A stretch of DNA of 64,000 nucleotides from Gammaproteobacteria bacterium (GTDB lineage: Bacteria > Pseudomonadota > Gammaproteobacteria > Acidithiobacillales > Acidithiobacillaceae), in assembly GCA_023381645.1 (NCBI GenBank), contig JAMCRJ010000054.1, positions 5,998-69,997 on the forward strand, in the 5' to 3' direction. The translations under genes were made by a program, and so were the position numbers. This document shows, in pieces, positions 63,814 through 64,000 of this stretch (position 1 is its first letter; each line of letters opens with the position of its first letter). The notes under the pieces were generated by a model. That model had not been told where the DNA came from. It saw only the letters and a list, made by a program, of their open reading frames with translations, and did not search any database.

Positions 63814-64000
63814 CTCACTTCCTCCACGAGAAAACCAGACCATTAACCGACCGGCATGGCACTCCACACCAGATCCGCAGCTTGGCGGGACCTTCTAACT
63901 GCCCTTTGCCAAACCACATTCAAAGCGTAGTTCACGGTCCTCTATTGTCAAGGAAGTATTTATCAAATGCTTACGAGTCCCCGGATCGCACCCAACTGCC

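Larger units (their letters stand above)
58503..63955. repeat. Two-unit head-to-tail duplication
   Basis: Unit 1 spans about 58503-61219 and unit 2 about 61225-63955, each with terminator, gene and upstream region, offset by 2722 bases at one end and 2737 at the other. The units abut with only a few extra bases. The last 500 bases of the genes differ at very few positions. The window ends 45 bases beyond unit 2, where similarity stops, so a third unit is not visible here. Confidence 0.9.

Noticed and set aside
58503..63955. Insertion sequence or transposon behind the duplication
   Set aside because: No transposase, no terminal inverted repeats and no target-site duplication are seen at the unit ends.

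Overview
The window looks like chromosome of an acidophilic sulfur oxidiser of the genus Acidithiobacillus, most likely the A. ferrooxidans group. The diagnostic genes are a 499-residue tetrathionate hydrolase and two fused DoxDA thiosulfate:quinone oxidoreductase genes, each set among Tat-exported, solute-binding, rhodanese and thiosulfate-permease-like genes. No rRNA, tRNA, CRISPR array, transposase or phage gene was seen. The species call is inference from gene content only.

Layout. (1) 1-3400: tetH with a long leader and a sigma-54-like promoter, then an outer-membrane porin. (2) 3472-8908, minus strand: housekeeping block ettA, rpmH, rnpA, yidD, yidC, mnmE, without dnaA. (3) 9006-13466, minus: tripartite drug-efflux operon (MFS pump, outer-membrane factor, membrane-fusion protein) followed by a LysR stump. 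(4) 13921-25354: the sulfur-oxidation island. A plus-strand cluster (TDT exporter, Tat protein, solute-binding protein, DoxDA, rhodanese P21, second rhodanese) faces a minus-strand cluster (TsuA/YeeE permease, unknown secreted protein, DUF302-like protein, Tat protein, solute-binding protein, DoxDA, TlpA thioredoxin). The core tat-sbp-doxDA is duplicated as a mirror image. (5) 25549-39862: housekeeping genes marC, fmdB, aspS, nadA, plsC, yebC, ruvCAB, ybgC, tolQRAB, then pal, cpoB, queE and queC turned round on the opposite strand.

(6) 40044-58420: an exopolysaccharide/O-antigen type region. It has galE, an EPS-associated MarR-type regulator, a flippase, glycosyltransferases, methyltransferases, a sulfotransferase-glycosyltransferase fusion, an acyltransferase-3 protein, a DegT aminotransferase and a hexapeptide acetyltransferase. 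It is riddled with intact and decayed toxin-antitoxin genes (a nucleotidyltransferase/HEPN-like pair, a DUF1778/GNAT pair, Phd, YgiT-type and nucleotidyltransferase stumps) and two relics of one AAA ATPase, which marks it as the recombination-prone part of the window. (7) 58503-63955: two very similar head-to-tail genes for large secreted beta-strand-repeat proteins related to filamentous haemagglutinin, each with its own terminator.

How it fits together. Tetrathionate made from thiosulfate by DoxDA can be hydrolysed by periplasmic TetH, and electrons enter the quinone pool. The Tat-exported proteins carry a conserved Cys-His-Asn motif and C-terminal features resembling the DsrE sulfur-carrier fold. 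With the solute-binding proteins, rhodaneses and TsuA-like permease they may form a periplasmic sulfur capture and transfer module. That module is the most interesting candidate system here. The surface genes (EPS, haemagglutinin-like proteins) would serve attachment to mineral or sulfur particles.
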